From: Methylophaga pinxianii
Lineage (GTDB): Bacteria; Pseudomonadota; Gammaproteobacteria; Nitrosococcales; Methylophagaceae
DNA length: 64,000 bases
Direction of reading: 5' to 3'
Assembly: GCF_020447225.1 (NCBI RefSeq)
Contig: NZ_JAJAEO010000180.1
Location: forward strand, 17,266 to 81,265
The position numbers and the translations under genes were made by a program. Below the pieces are notes generated by a model. That model did no database searches, was not told where the DNA came from, and saw only the letters and a list, made by a program, of their open reading frames with translations. Positions 1-10,825 of this stretch are shown here, piece after piece. Each line of letters starts with the position of its first letter. Within the stretch, counting starts at the first letter, position 1.

Positions 1-2
1 GG

Positions 3-431
3 CAGGATGAGAGGCTTACACCCGCTGAAAGTCAGAATGAAGCAGAACATAACGGTCATATTGATTATTCAAAACCGTGGTTAGTGATTACTGAAGAGCT
101 GTTAACTGCAGCCGAAAATCGTTTACTAAACGCTATTTTTAGCAGTATCGACATTAAACTTGATGATGTCATGGTTATCACTCAACAACAAATAAAAGCA
201 TTGGACGGCTTTTCTGCCGATAAAACCATTGCTTTGGTTTTAGGTGAAACACTGTCGCAGAAGCTCAACATGCGTTCGCATGCCGCATTACCTTGTAAGC
301 AACTAGAAAACTGTCTTTTGGCGCTGGTAAGTCCAAGTTTGAAACAACTACTGAATCAGCCGCAGAATAAAGTTAAAATGTGGCAAACTATCCTTCAATT
401 ACGGAACTTAAAGGCACCTCAGTTTGACTGA
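3..431 (+). CDS. holD: HolD-like DNA polymerase III psi subunit, 5' end cut by window
   Basis: The reading frame is open from the first bases of the window to the TGA at 429-431, so this is the C-terminal part of a longer protein. A GTG at 84 could start a 115-residue version, but the open frame upstream (ending in a PWLVITEEL stretch) reads like continuous protein. It overlaps the next gene, rimI, by 8 bp. Psi (HolD) sits directly before rimI in Escherichia coli, and the short alpha/beta-looking sequence with a leucine-rich end suits psi, which links the clamp loader to SSB. No strongly conserved motif is visible, so the name rests mostly on position. A different small protein upstream of rimI is possible. 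Confidence 0.5.
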   Translation, partial: QDERLTPAESQNEAEHNGHIDYSKPWLVITEELLTAAENRLLNAIFSSIDIKLDDVMVITQQQIKALDGFSADKTIALVLGETLSQKLNMRSHAALPCKQLENCLLALVSPSLKQLLNQPQNKVKMWQTILQLRNLKAPQFD

Positions 432-903
432 ATTATCCATTAGCCAGATGCAACTGGCAGATATTGATAAAGTCTGGCAGATTGAAAAGCAGTCAAACCG
501 TTTTCCTTGGACAAAAGGTAATTTTGAGGACTGCCTGAAAAGTGGCTATCGAACTTTTCTCTATTCAGTTAATCATGAGCTGATTGGCTTCAGCGTTGTG
601 CAATTAGTTCTGGATGAAATCCATTTACTGAATATATGTGTCAAGCCTGACTATCAGGGGCAAGGCTTTGGCAGGCAAATCCTTAATCATGTGCTGGAGA
701 TCGCCCTCGGGCAAACAGCGGCAATTGTTGTATTAGAAGTTCGAATAAGTAATTTCAGGGCACAACAACTTTATTTATCAATGGGTTTTAATGAAATGTC
801 AGTACGCCGGGGTTATTATCCTGCTGAACAGGGCAGAGAAGATGGAGTACTGATGGGACTGGAACTTGGCATGTTGTCACAGCTTGGTCAAAACTTGCTA
901 TAA
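424..903 (+). CDS. rimI: Ribosomal protein bS18-alanine N-acetyltransferase RimI
   Basis: GNAT-fold acetyltransferase that acetylates the N-terminal alanine of ribosomal protein S18. The 159-residue protein has the RimI hallmarks: an N-terminal IEKQSNRFPWT segment, the DEIHLLNICV strand, the acetyl-CoA pyrophosphate loop PDYQGQGFGRQIL (about residues 76-88), LEVRISNFRAQQLYLSMGF, and the RRGYYP..GREDGVLM C-terminal motif. The start is a TTG that overlaps the upstream stop by 8 bp, which implies translational coupling; the next in-frame ATG would remove N-terminal family residues. Length is close to the E. coli protein (148). Identification is secure from the motif set and the gene context. Confidence 0.95.
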   Translation: MTELSISQMQLADIDKVWQIEKQSNRFPWTKGNFEDCLKSGYRTFLYSVNHELIGFSVVQLVLDEIHLLNICVKPDYQGQGFGRQILNHVLEIALGQTAAIVVLEVRISNFRAQQLYLSMGFNEMSVRRGYYPAEQGREDGVLMGLELGMLSQLGQNLL

Positions 904-964
904 GACATGCCCTCACATAGACTAACGGGTTTACGTTGGTTATTTTCAATCAAGGAGATTTATT

Positions 965-1546
965 ATGGCTTTTGAATTGCCACCACTTCCTTATGCAAAA
1001 GATGCTTTGGAACCGCACATCTCTGCAGAGACTCTTGAATATCATTATGGTAAGCATCACCAAACCTATGTAAATAACCTGAACAATCTGGTTCCTGGAA
1101 CCGAATTCGAAGGTCAGACACTTGAAACTATTATCACTAAATCAAGTGGTGGTGTTTTCAATAATGCTGCTCAGGTTTGGAACCATACTTTTTACTGGAA
1201 CTGTCTGACACCGAACGGTAAAGATGCTGTTTCTGGTGATCTGGCTGCTGCTATTGATGATAAATTTGGCTCTTTTGCAGAATTCAAAGATCAATTTACC
1301 AAATCTGCTACCACTAACTTCGGTTCTGGCTGGACATGGCTGGTTAAAAATGCCGATGGCAGTATTGAAATCGTCAATACCAGTAATGCCGGCTGCCCAC
1401 TTACCGCAGGTCAAACACCATTATTAACCTGTGATGTTTGGGAACATGCCTATTACATTGACTACCGCAATGCCCGCCCTAAATATCTGGAATCATTCTG
1501 GACACTGGTGAATTGGGATTTTGTTGCGGCAAACTACGCAGCATAA
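965..1546 (+). CDS. sodB: Superoxide dismutase, iron type
   Basis: Cytoplasmic Fe-superoxide dismutase that converts superoxide to oxygen and hydrogen peroxide. The 193-residue length is standard. N-terminal motif [18 protein letters not shown] and [15 protein letters not shown] carry the first metal ligand (His27). NHTFYWNCL carries the second (His74), and [16 protein letters not shown] carries the Asp and last His. The GAVFNNA-type segment and the Gly/Ala-rich pattern favour iron over manganese. A good Shine-Dalgarno (AAGGAG) lies 7 bases before the ATG. The gene stands alone: a perfect hairpin and a terminator follow it. No Fur or RyhB-type site could be assigned by eye. Confidence 0.96.
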   Translation: MAFELPPLPYAKDALEPHISAETLEYHYGKHHQTYVNNLNNLVPGTEFEGQTLETIITKSSGGVFNNAAQVWNHTFYWNCLTPNGKDAVSGDLAAAIDDKFGSFAEFKDQFTKSATTNFGSGWTWLVKNADGSIEIVNTSNAGCPLTAGQTPLLTCDVWEHAYYIDYRNARPKYLESFWTLVNWDFVAANYAA

Positions 1547-1555
1547 ATATGAAAC

Positions 1556-1583
1556 CAGTCAGTAGTCTTATGACTACTGACTG
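1556..1583 (+). repeat. Perfect 12-bp hairpin after sodB
   Basis: CAGTCAGTAGTC (1556-1567), loop TTAT, then GACTACTGACTG (1572-1583): a perfect 12-bp stem with a 4-base loop 10 bases past the sodB stop. No T-run follows, so on its own it is not a standard terminator. It could protect the sodB mRNA 3' end or work with the second hairpin just downstream. Confidence 0.7.
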
Positions 1584-1613
1584 ATTCGATATATAATTTA
1601 CCGTTTTTGGAAT

Positions 1614-1646
1614 ATGGCAGTTTTCTTTTGAAACTGCCATTTTTCG
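1614..1646 (+). terminator. Intrinsic terminator after sodB
   Basis: Stem ATGGCAGTTT (1614-1623) pairs with AAACTGCCAT (1631-1640) around a TCTTTTG loop, followed by TTTTTCGTTT. This is a good rho-independent terminator separating sodB from argD. Confidence 0.75.
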
Positions 1647-1710
1647 TTTCAATCCAGCAGAAATAGCTGCTGATATATCGCCTGAAAAAACAGGCAGGGA
1701 GTTAAATGCC

Positions 1711-2910
1711 ATGACCGAATCTGTCATGCCTACTTATGGACGTTTGGATATTACTTTTACCAAAGGGGAAGGTGCGTGGCTGACCGATACCCGAGGCGAA
1801 CGTTATCTTGATGCATTAAGCGGTATCGCGGTTTGTAATCTTGGGCATTGTCACCCTGCAGTTACGCGCGCCATTTCTGAGCAAGCGGCTACGTTAGTGC
1901 ATACCTCCAATGTTTATCATATTGAAAAACAACAGCTATTGGCCGACAAGCTGACCCAGCTATCGGGTATGGAACAGGTTTTTTTCTGTAATTCCGGCGC
2001 CGAGGCGAATGAAGCGGCGATCAAGCTTGCCCGTAAATACGGTCATAATAAGGGCATTGATAAACCCGTCATCATTGTTATGGATGGCAGTTTTCATGGT
2101 CGGACAATGGCTACCTTAACGGCCACAGGTAATGCAAAGGTACAAGCAGGCTTTGAGCCTCTAGTGCCTGGGTTTGTGCGTGTGCCATATAATGATATTG
2201 ATGCTGTTCGCATGGCAGTCAGTCACTGGCCGGAAGCTGTAGCGGTTCTGGTTGAGCCGGTACAAGGCGAGGGCGGCATAAAGGTCCCTGACAGTGAATA
2301 TTTGTCTGCTATACGAGATTTATGTACACAACGTAAGTTGCTGATGATGCTGGATGAAGTACAAACCGGTGTCGGTCGGACGGGTAAATGGTTTGCCTTT
2401 CAGCATAAGCCCGGTTTATTGCCCGATGTGATGACGCTGGCAAAAGGCCTGGGTAACGGTATGCCGGTGGGCGCATGTCTGGTTGCAGGCCTAGCCAAAG
2501 GTGTATTACAAGCCGGAAATCATGGTTCTACATTTGGCGGTAATCCACTAGCCTGTAGCGCGGCGTTAGCGGTCCTGAATACGATTGAAAAAGAACAGTT
2601 ACTGGACCATGTCAACAGACTTGGTGAAAAAATGTATCAAAGCTTTAAGCAACAATTGAGCAAAACTGAAGGTGTTAAAGAAGTTCGTCATCTAGGCTTT
2701 ATGTTTGGTATTGAATTGACCATGCCATGTGCCGAGTTGGTAAAGTTGGCTTTACAGGAACATATTTTGATTAATGTCACTTCAGAAAAAGTCATTCGTC
2801 TATTACCACCAATGATTATCAGCGCTGAAGAATCTGAGTTGATCGTCAATAAGGTTTGCCAATTAGTTAAAACATTCGTGGCTTCAAGCAGCATTGAGAG
2901 TGTAGCTTAA
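1711..2910 (+). CDS. argD: Acetylornithine aminotransferase
   Basis: PLP-dependent class III aminotransferase of arginine biosynthesis that makes N-acetylornithine from the semialdehyde with glutamate (often also acts on succinyldiaminopimelate). Visible motifs: [17 protein letters not shown] (phosphate binding), [25 protein letters not shown], the [13 protein letters not shown] segment, and [14 protein letters not shown] with the PLP lysine at about residue 245. Length of 399 is normal. The ATG at 1711 follows a GGGAG; a second ATG lies five codons later. argF starts one base after the stop, so the two form an operon. Identification is secure at family level and well supported by argF. Confidence 0.95.
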   Translation: MTESVMPTYGRLDITFTKGEGAWLTDTRGERYLDALSGIAVCNLGHCHPAVTRAISEQAATLVHTSNVYHIEKQQLLADKLTQLSGMEQVFFCNSGAEANEAAIKLARKYGHNKGIDKPVIIVMDGSFHGRTMATLTATGNAKVQAGFEPLVPGFVRVPYNDIDAVRMAVSHWPEAVAVLVEPVQGEGGIKVPDSEYLSAIRDLCTQRKLLMMLDEVQTGVGRTGKWFAFQHKPGLLPDVMTLAKGLGNGMPVGACLVAGLAKGVLQAGNHGSTFGGNPLACSAALAVLNTIEKEQLLDHVNRLGEKMYQSFKQQLSKTEGVKEVRHLGFMFGIELTMPCAELVKLALQEHILINVTSEKVIRLLPPMIISAEESELIVNKVCQLVKTFVASSSIESVA

Positions 2911-2911
2911 T

Positions 2912-3808
2912 ATGAGACATTTTTTGACGCTTAAAGATTTATCACCAGCAGAACTCACTCAGTTAATTAAACGTGCTTCTGACTTGAAGGCAATGCATAA
3001 AGCCGGTGAGATTTATCAGCCATTGAAAAATAAAGTCCTGGCGATGATTTTTGAAAAATCCTCGACTCGCACTCGTGTTTCATTCGAATCAGCGATGGTG
3101 CAGTTCGGCGGTGGTTCAATTTTTTTGTCACCTGACGATACCCAATTAGGACGTGGCGAACCAATCGAAGACTCTGCCAGAGTGATTTCCAGTATGGTGG
3201 ATGCCGTAATGATTCGTACGTTTGAGCATAGCAAAGTGGAAACGTTTGCCCGATACTCATCCGTACCGGTTATTAATGCTTTGACCGATGATTATCATCC
3301 ATGTCAGTTACTGGCAGATATGCAGACTTATCAGGAACATCGAGGTGATATTCGGGGCAAAACAGTCGTCTGGATTGGGGATGGTAATAATATGTGCCAT
3401 TCGTACATTAATGCGGCACAACAATTTGGTTTTAAACTCAATATTGCTACGCCGGAAGGATATGAACCTAAAGCGGCTGTAATCCATGCAGCGGATGCGC
3501 AGATCAATCTGTTTAATGATCCTCTAGAGGCAGCAGAACAGGCAAATTTGGTGGTGACTGATGTCTGGGCAAGTATGGGACAGGAAGAAGAGCAACGTAA
3601 ACGTGAGCTGGCATTTGCAGCATTCCAGGTAGATAAAAATGTGATGCAACAAGCTGCGAAGGATGCTTTATTTATGCATTGTTTGCCTGCTCATCGTGGG
3701 GAAGAGGTTTCGGCAGAAGTCATTGATGGTCAGCAAAGTGTTGTTTGGGATGAAGCTGAAAACCGTTTACATGCGCAAAAGGCATTATTAGAATTTCTTT
3801 GCGCTTGA
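2912..3808 (+). CDS. argF: Ornithine carbamoyltransferase
   Basis: Catalyses carbamoyl phosphate plus ornithine to citrulline in arginine biosynthesis. The diagnostic motifs are all intact: [10 protein letters not shown] (carbamoyl-phosphate site, about residues 50-59), [11 protein letters not shown], and [12 protein letters not shown] near the C-terminus with the catalytic Cys. Length 298 fits the short ArgF class. It begins one base after argD, and ends 10 bases before the convergent murU stop, leaving no room for a long terminator between them. No ARG box could be confirmed upstream of argD by eye. Confidence 0.96.
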   Translation: MRHFLTLKDLSPAELTQLIKRASDLKAMHKAGEIYQPLKNKVLAMIFEKSSTRTRVSFESAMVQFGGGSIFLSPDDTQLGRGEPIEDSARVISSMVDAVMIRTFEHSKVETFARYSSVPVINALTDDYHPCQLLADMQTYQEHRGDIRGKTVVWIGDGNNMCHSYINAAQQFGFKLNIATPEGYEPKAAVIHAADAQINLFNDPLEAAEQANLVVTDVWASMGQEEEQRKRELAFAAFQVDKNVMQQAAKDALFMHCLPAHRGEEVSAEVIDGQQSVVWDEAENRLHAQKALLEFLCA

Positions 3809-3817
3809 TTTTCCGTG

Positions 3818-4492
3818 TTAAACGTCGAGCTGCTTGACCAGACTATTCAAGCGCTCGACCGTTCCAATATCAGACCATTGGCCTTGATAATGCTGACCAC
3901 TGACCTGATTTTTTTGCATCGCATCGACTAGTATAGGTTTGAGTGGCAATTTCGAAACAGGATGTCTTTCAAACATCTGTGGGCGATAAATGCCAATTCC
4001 GCTAAAGGTGAGCTTAGGCGTACCATCCATGCTTAACAGTCCATCCTGATCGAGATAAAAGTCTCCCGCAGGATTATGCTCCGGGTTGTCCACCATAACC
4101 AAATGACATAACTGTTCTTCTGACAAAAGGGCATCTGATATTTGTTTAAAGGGAAACTCAGTCCATATATCGCCATTAACCACTAAAAATGGGTCTTTTC
4201 CGAGTAGCGGTAATGCCTGAATAATTCCACCGGCGGTTTCCAAACCACCATCACGTTCTGCCGAATAGCGAATATTTGCCTGATAACGTGCGCCATCACC
4301 AAGTGCCGGTTCAAATTGCTCCCCCAGATAAGCATGATTAATGACAATATCATTGAAGCCGGCAACAACCAGTTTTTCAATCAAATGTTCAATTAACCGT
4401 TTTGGGCCTGCCTGAAGTAAAGGTTTAGGAGTGTGATCAGTTAATGGGCGTAGACGTTCGCCACGACCGGCTGCCAGAATCATGACTTTCAT
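3818..4492 (-). CDS. murU: N-acetylmuramate alpha-1-phosphate uridylyltransferase
   Basis: Sugar-1-phosphate nucleotidyltransferase that converts MurNAc-alpha-1-phosphate and UTP to UDP-MurNAc in the recycling route that bypasses de novo MurNAc synthesis. The N-terminus has the signature LAAGRGERLRPLTDHTPKPL, followed by VVNGDIWTEFP (metal-binding Asp) and the FSGIGIYRP segment. Length 224 matches MurU. It overlaps the preceding amgK by 4 bp (ATGA), and this pairing is what separates it from other small nucleotidyltransferases. The route is known to give intrinsic fosfomycin tolerance in pseudomonads. The third partner, MupP, is not in this window. Confidence 0.9.
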   Translation of the reverse strand: MKVMILAAGRGERLRPLTDHTPKPLLQAGPKRLIEHLIEKLVVAGFNDIVINHAYLGEQFEPALGDGARYQANIRYSAERDGGLETAGGIIQALPLLGKDPFLVVNGDIWTEFPFKQISDALLSEEQLCHLVMVDNPEHNPAGDFYLDQDGLLSMDGTPKLTFSGIGIYRPQMFERHPVSKLPLKPILVDAMQKNQVSGQHYQGQWSDIGTVERLNSLVKQLDV

Positions 4493-5478
4493 TTAATTGC
4501 GGCTATCTTGGGTTGATCTAGAAGATATCGATAAAGATTTCGTAGCTCCGGATACATTTCGCATACCTGATAAACGTATTTTAAAGTAACAGCTAAATCA
4601 TTCATATAATTGGATTTATTGTCTCTATAATTGAGGCGGCAGAAAATTCCTAATATTTTAAGATGACGTTGCAACCCCATTAGATCAAACCAACGAGTGA
4701 AATTTGTTGCATGTTCAGAAGATAACAAACCATGTTTTTGTGCTTGTTCAACATAGTAATTTAACCAGCTATTTTGCTCAGCTGGGGACCAGTGAATGTA
4801 CACATCACGTAATAAGGAGACCAAATCGTAGCTAATAGCGCCGACTACCGCATCCTGGAAGTCGATAATTCCGGGAGGAAGTCCATCCTGATGCATCAGG
4901 TTACGCGAATGAAAATCTCGATGAACGATCACCTGAGGTTGCGCCAACGCGTTTTCTGTCAAATATTCATATATTTCTGCTAACCATGCGGGAGGGCTCA
5001 ATCCTAAATGTTTTTGCAGAAACCATTGATCAAAAAGATGCAGTTCACGCTGTAACAAGACCCCATCATATTGGGGTAATAACTGATCTTTACTGGGAAT
5101 GAGTTGTAGTTTTATCAGGCTATTAATCGCACTTTTATATAATTTATCTGCTGTTTCTGCTGATAACTCCGAGAGGTAAGGAGTGTTCCCCAGATCACTC
5201 AGAATCAAAAAGCCACGCTGTATATCCTGTTGATAGATATGTGGAACATTAAGGCCAAACTGCTCTAATAATGTTGCCACCTTGATAAATGACTGATTAT
5301 CTTCATGTTCGGGCGGGGAATCCATGATGATATAGCTTTCAGCATTCTGCTTCAGTCGAAAATATCGACGAAAGCTGGCATCACTCGATGCGGCAACTAA
5401 TGAATAGTTTTTATCGCTAACAAAGCTTTGCAACCATTGTTGCAACTCTTGAAAGCGTATATCTTGTGTCTGGTTCAT
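4489..5478 (-). CDS. amgK: Anomeric N-acetylmuramate/N-acetylglucosamine kinase
   Basis: Kinase of the aminoglycoside-phosphotransferase fold that phosphorylates recovered MurNAc (and GlcNAc) at C1, feeding MurU. Motifs visible: SDASFRRYFRL near the N-terminus, SYIIMDSPPEHEDN, the catalytic loop VIVHRDFHSRNLMHQ (Brenner-type HxDxxxxN) and IIDFQDAVVGAISYDLVSLLRD (metal-binding Asp). Length 329 is typical. The ATGA overlap with murU indicates coupled translation. The promoter must lie in the 160-bp divergent space before the small secreted-protein gene on the other strand. Confidence in the specific substrate comes from the adjacent murU. Confidence 0.9.
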   Translation of the reverse strand: MNQTQDIRFQELQQWLQSFVSDKNYSLVAASSDASFRRYFRLKQNAESYIIMDSPPEHEDNQSFIKVATLLEQFGLNVPHIYQQDIQRGFLILSDLGNTPYLSELSAETADKLYKSAINSLIKLQLIPSKDQLLPQYDGVLLQRELHLFDQWFLQKHLGLSPPAWLAEIYEYLTENALAQPQVIVHRDFHSRNLMHQDGLPPGIIDFQDAVVGAISYDLVSLLRDVYIHWSPAEQNSWLNYYVEQAQKHGLLSSEHATNFTRWFDLMGLQRHLKILGIFCRLNYRDNKSNYMNDLAVTLKYVYQVCEMYPELRNLYRYLLDQPKIAAIK

Positions 5479-5638
5479 CTAGGATGTGTGTTCATTGATT
5501 GTGAAAATCAGGCTGATAAGCATGACGGCTGATAGATTGATATCGCAGATTGTAGCGTATTCACACCGAATGGGATAATTTGGACGCGGCACATGTCTTA
5601 GCTTGGCACAAAAACTATAAATATCTGGAGAGGATGTA

Positions 5639-6043
5639 ATGAGTAACCACTATTTGGCTGCCAGTTTGATGGCTATATTCAGCACTAATGCGATTGCGGA
5701 TGAGTCACTGCTGACGCCATGGGATATGCCGCAACAGGCTATTGATGAGATGACAAGCGATATTACCGATTACAACAAATGTATGATGCAATCGCGTTTA
5801 AATGCCAATAAAACGCGTAAGGATGCAGCTCAAAATGCTGATGAGATTTTGCAATCCTGCGAGCCCAAACTTGATGAGTTGAAAGAATTACTCACTGCGA
5901 ACAATGTCAACCCCGGGCTTACTGAGGGTATGGCCAGAAGCTTGCGTTCAAAAGCCGCCCGTCAATTGATGGGACAGGCTATGAACAATATGGCTGCTCA
6001 AGCTGCAGCGATGGAAAATGTAGAAAAAAGTAAACAGCAATAA
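5639..6043 (+). CDS. Small secreted protein of unknown function
   Basis: Not recognised. The 134-residue product starts with a probable Sec signal peptide (residues 1-20, hydrophobic run ending in NAIADE, cleavage likely after Ala20), so the mature protein is periplasmic. The mature part is helical and polar, with two cysteines (about residues 48 and 74) that could form a disulfide, and ends in a Met/Ala/Gln-rich helix. A strong GGAGAGGA Shine-Dalgarno precedes the ATG. It is divergent from amgK and ends one base before the convergent yceF stop. Orientation suggests its own promoter. No function can be proposed. Confidence 0.8.
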   Translation: MSNHYLAASLMAIFSTNAIADESLLTPWDMPQQAIDEMTSDITDYNKCMMQSRLNANKTRKDAAQNADEILQSCEPKLDELKELLTANNVNPGLTEGMARSLRSKAARQLMGQAMNNMAAQAAAMENVEKSKQQ

Positions 6044-6044
6044 A

Positions 6045-6638
6045 TCATTCGGGCTGCTGAGCCAACACATCAATATTTTCGTTGGCCAGCAGTTCTATCA
6101 ACTGAATCAGGGGCAATCCGATTAAACTATTTGGATCTTCACCTCTTAAACCTTTAAACAAACTGATCCCAAACCCCTCAGATTTAAAACTCCCTGCACA
6201 TTGATAGGGTTGTTCTTTAGCAAGATAAAATTCGATTTGAGCGGGCGATAACGTTTTGAACAACACTTCAAAATAATCCACTACTGATTGCATTTTACCC
6301 GTTGCGGCATTGAATAATGCCAATCCTGTCATAAACGTAACGGTATTCCCAGATGCCGCAGAAAGCTGCTCAAATGCCTTGGCATGATTCCCCGGTTTTC
6401 CCATGATCTGTCCGTTTAGCACAGCCACCTGGTCGGAACCGATAATCAAACTGTCAGGATACTGTTCAGCAATTTTAAGCGCTTTACTTTCTGCCAGACG
6501 TTTCACAAGTTGTTCTGGCTTTTCATTAGCTAGCGGACTTTCATCAATATCTGGCGAGGCCGTCAGAAAATTCAAATGCAGTTTAGCGAGTAGTTCAGCT
6601 CTAAAGGGAGAGCTGGAGCCTAAAATTAGTGTTTGCAT
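6045..6638 (-). CDS. yceF: Maf-family nucleotide pyrophosphatase, YceF (7-methyl-GTP) subfamily
   Basis: House-cleaning pyrophosphatase that hydrolyses modified nucleotides; the YceF subgroup prefers 7-methyl-GTP. Motifs: LILGSSSPFRAELLAKL at the N-terminus, DESPLANEKPEQLVKRLAE, IIGSDQVAVLNGQIMGKP (catalytic Asp), TFMTGLALFN, and CAGSFKSEGFGISLF with DPNSLIGLPLIQL near the end; the last two segments are close to E. coli YceF. A longer frame reaches 6716, but the family start is the ATG at 6638 and the extension would run into pgm, so I use 6638 (197 residues). It lies 7 bases after pgm. In E. coli yceF sits next to yceD-rpmF; here that block is 15 kb away. Confidence 0.92.
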   Translation of the reverse strand: MQTLILGSSSPFRAELLAKLHLNFLTASPDIDESPLANEKPEQLVKRLAESKALKIAEQYPDSLIIGSDQVAVLNGQIMGKPGNHAKAFEQLSAASGNTVTFMTGLALFNAATGKMQSVVDYFEVLFKTLSPAQIEFYLAKEQPYQCAGSFKSEGFGISLFKGLRGEDPNSLIGLPLIQLIELLANENIDVLAQQPE

Positions 6639-6645
6639 GAATAAC

Positions 6646-8316
<1,671 letters not shown>

Positions 8317-8368
8317 TTACAATGCATTTCTGCTATGCACAGTGATTGCGTCTCACTATACTGAGAAC

Positions 8369-9277
8369 ATGTTACGGTCTCAATACTTCAATAATGCCAC
8401 GTTAATGCGAATCGCAAGTTATGCTTCGGTTGTCACTGCATTAATGCTTATAATTGCCAAGTTATTGGCATGGTATATTTCTGACTCGCTCAGTATTCTG
8501 GCAAGTCTGATTGATTCCAGCCTGGATTTACTGGCTTCTCTGGTTAATTTGCTGGCTATCAGACATGCATTACAACCGGCAGATAAAGAGCATCGTTTTG
8601 GACATGGCAAGGCTGAACCCCTGGCGGCATTAGGACAATCGATGTTTATTACCGGTTCAGCAATCATGTTGTTGTTCCAGGCCAGCGGTCGAGTCATTCA
8701 TCCCCAACCACTTACCTCAGGTGTTCAATTGGGGGTCGGGGTGATGCTGTTTTCCATACTGGCCACAATTGGGCTGTTGTTACTGCAACGCTATGTTATT
8801 CACAAAACTAATTCTGCAGCGATCCGGGCTGATTCGTTGCATTACCGTTCTGATTTATTGATTAATTTGAGTGTCATTACGGCGTTGTTACTCACACAGT
8901 ATGGGTTGATTTGGCTGGATCCGGTGATGGCAATTTGTATAGCCATTTATGTCTTGTTCAGTGCCTGGAGAATTTTAAAGGATGCTATCGATCTGCTGAT
9001 GGACCACGAAATTACGGATGCAGAGCGACAACAGATATTTGATGTGGCTTTAAATCATCCCCTGACTAAGGGGATACATGATTTACGAACCAGACGATCT
9101 GGAACGACGGTTTTCATTCAATTACATCTTGAGCTGGATCCGCAACTCAGTTTGCAGAAAGCCCATGATGTCAGTAATGAGGTGAGTCGGGAGATTCTGG
9201 GATTATTTGATGAAGCTGAAGTAATTATTCATCAGGACCCTTTAAACGATGAGCCAATTGAACAAAGCCCGGCTTAA
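8369..9277 (+). CDS. fieF: Cation-efflux pump FieF (ferrous iron/zinc), CDF family
   Basis: Inner-membrane cation diffusion facilitator that exports Fe2+/Zn2+ in exchange for protons. Six hydrophobic segments lie within about residues 12-205, followed by a cytoplasmic domain ending with VIIHQDP. Metal-site residues visible: LASLIDSSLDLLASL in helix 2, HRFGHGKAEPLAAL after helix 2-3, and IRADSLHYRSDLLIN in helix 5. HDLRTRRSG and FIQLHLE match E. coli FieF closely. A frame upstream to 8306 exists, but the ATG at 8369 gives a normal N-terminus (302 residues). No good Shine-Dalgarno precedes it, and an ATG at 8405 is an alternative. Confidence 0.92.
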   Translation: MLRSQYFNNATLMRIASYASVVTALMLIIAKLLAWYISDSLSILASLIDSSLDLLASLVNLLAIRHALQPADKEHRFGHGKAEPLAALGQSMFITGSAIMLLFQASGRVIHPQPLTSGVQLGVGVMLFSILATIGLLLLQRYVIHKTNSAAIRADSLHYRSDLLINLSVITALLLTQYGLIWLDPVMAICIAIYVLFSAWRILKDAIDLLMDHEITDAERQQIFDVALNHPLTKGIHDLRTRRSGTTVFIQLHLELDPQLSLQKAHDVSNEVSREILGLFDEAEVIIHQDPLNDEPIEQSPA

Positions 9278-9314
9278 TCGCCGTATAATATAAATTTTCG
9301 GGAGTAGTATTCGT

Positions 9315-9902
9315 TTGCTTGAGGAATTTTCTGTAGAGTTGGCCGCAGGGCTGAGCATAATTGCTATATTTGTTATCTGGTTACTCTATTGGCGTTTTTT
9401 TCGGAGAAGTTATTCGCAGATTCAAATCGAGCAAGTGTTAAAGCCCTACAAACAAGATGAATTGAAAAATATTATCCTGCCTGATGGTGTCGGTGGCTTA
9501 CTGGAAATTGAAAAGATTTTTTTGCTTGAGCAGGGCATATTGATTCTGCGTGACTATCCAATCAGTGGTCATTTATTTGGAGCCGAAAAAATTGAACAAT
9601 GGACTCAGATTGTGGATGGACGAAGCTATAAGTTCACCAATCCGCTTCATCATCTTGAACATGCGCGTCAGGCTATTCGTTCACTGATCCCTAAAATGCC
9701 GGTATTTTGCCATGTCGTTTTTACTGCAGACAGTAATTTTCCAAAAGGTAAACCCGCCGCCGTTTCGGTGTTGGCCAGTTTTGAGCAAGATATGCAAAGA
9801 CTGTTTAATAGTCCCAAACTGCCTGCTGAAGCCAGAGAAAAAATGTGGGATGTAATTAAGCGCCATGCTCGAATAGACTCACAATCTTTAATCAGGGAGT
9901 AA
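9315..9902 (+). CDS. Membrane-anchored NERD-domain protein
   Basis: A single N-terminal transmembrane helix (about residues 10-27, [17 protein letters not shown]) is followed by a basic stop (RFFRRS), so the rest is cytoplasmic. Residues about 50-150 resemble the nuclease-related NERD domain (PF08378): a conserved [16 protein letters not shown] strand, [18 protein letters not shown], and [15 protein letters not shown]. Nuclease activity is only predicted for this family. The canonical Lys of the restriction-endonuclease-like site is not obvious (RDY where relatives have TK-type residues), so catalysis is doubtful. The start is a TTG 11 bases after GGGAG. Two bases separate it from the 5'-nucleotidase gene, which points to an operon. 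Confidence 0.75.
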   Translation: MLEEFSVELAAGLSIIAIFVIWLLYWRFFRRSYSQIQIEQVLKPYKQDELKNIILPDGVGGLLEIEKIFLLEQGILILRDYPISGHLFGAEKIEQWTQIVDGRSYKFTNPLHHLEHARQAIRSLIPKMPVFCHVVFTADSNFPKGKPAAVSVLASFEQDMQRLFNSPKLPAEAREKMWDVIKRHARIDSQSLIRE

Positions 9903-9904
9903 CT

Positions 9905-10825
9905 GTGGAAACGCCGACAAAACCATTGGTAGTGGCAATTTCATCACGTGCCTTATTTGATTTGGATGAAAGTCACCGTATCTACGAAGAGCAGGGCACA
10001 GAGGCCTATTGTCAGTTTCAGATCGAAAATGAGGATGTGCCTTTATCTCCCGGAGGGGCTTTTAACCTGGTTAAAAAGTTATTAGCTTTGAATGACAATA
10101 ATCCAAAAACACCGCGGGTTGAGATCATTTTATTGTCGCGAAACAGTGCAGATACCGGATTAAGAGTTTTCAATTCTATTCAACACCATAAACTGGGTAT
10201 TATTCGTGCTGTCTTTACTTCTGGCAGCAGTCCTTATCGTTATGTAGCCCCTTTCAGTGCGAATCTGTTTTTATCGACCAGCCCCGAAGATGTGCGCATG
10301 GCCCTGGAAGCAGGTATTGCCGCAGCCACCATATTGCCATCCAACCTAGGCAATAACTCTGAATCTGAGCAACTCAGAATTGCCTTTGATGGTGACGCCG
10401 TATTATTTTCAGATGAATCGGAACGTATCTTCAAAGAGCGCGGTTTGGAGGCATTTACTCAGAATGAACAGCAAACAGCCAGACAGGCTTTATCAGGTGG
10501 TCCATTCAAAGACTTTTTAATGGCTTTGAATCAAATTCAAACCGAATATCCCGAAAACAGTTCCCCCATTCGCACGGCATTGGTAACAGCACGTTCTGCA
10601 CCCGCACATGAGCGGGTCATACGTACCTTAAGAGAATGGGGCATTCGTATCGATGAAGCTATTTTTCTGGGAGGGATGGAAAAAGGTCCTTTTCTCAAAT
10701 CCTTTGGGGCAGATATCTTTTTTGACGATCAAGAGCGTCATTGTATTTCTGCAAAAGATCATGTGGCTACGGGACATGTACCCCATGGCATTGCGAATCA
10801 AATATTAAAAGACCACTCTGAATGA
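9905..10825 (+). CDS. Cytosolic 5'-nucleotidase, NT5C1 (PF06189) family
   Basis: HAD-type nucleoside monophosphate phosphatase of the family that includes human cytosolic 5'-nucleotidase IA. Family landmarks are strong and collinear: AISSRALFDLDESHRIYEEQG (start), ENEDVPLSPGGAFNLVK, LLSRNSADTGLRVFNSI, AFDGDAVLFSDESERIF (the key acidic motif, about residues 161-177), LVTARSAPAHERVIRTLREWG, and FFDDQERH near the end. Length 306. The start is a GTG with GGGAG 5 bases upstream, right after the NERD gene. Its stop overlaps the HDOD gene by 4 bp. The preferred substrate (AMP, IMP or dNMP) cannot be read from the sequence. Confidence 0.92.
   Translation: METPTKPLVVAISSRALFDLDESHRIYEEQGTEAYCQFQIENEDVPLSPGGAFNLVKKLLALNDNNPKTPRVEIILLSRNSADTGLRVFNSIQHHKLGIIRAVFTSGSSPYRYVAPFSANLFLSTSPEDVRMALEAGIAAATILPSNLGNNSESEQLRIAFDGDAVLFSDESERIFKERGLEAFTQNEQQTARQALSGGPFKDFLMALNQIQTEYPENSSPIRTALVTARSAPAHERVIRTLREWGIRIDEAIFLGGMEKGPFLKSFGADIFFDDQERHCISAKDHVATGHVPHGIANQILKDHSE

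Noticed and set aside
5602-5622. TGGCAC motif before the small secreted-protein gene as a sigma-54 promoter
   Set aside because: The required GC-type -12 element (TTGCA) is absent at the expected distance.
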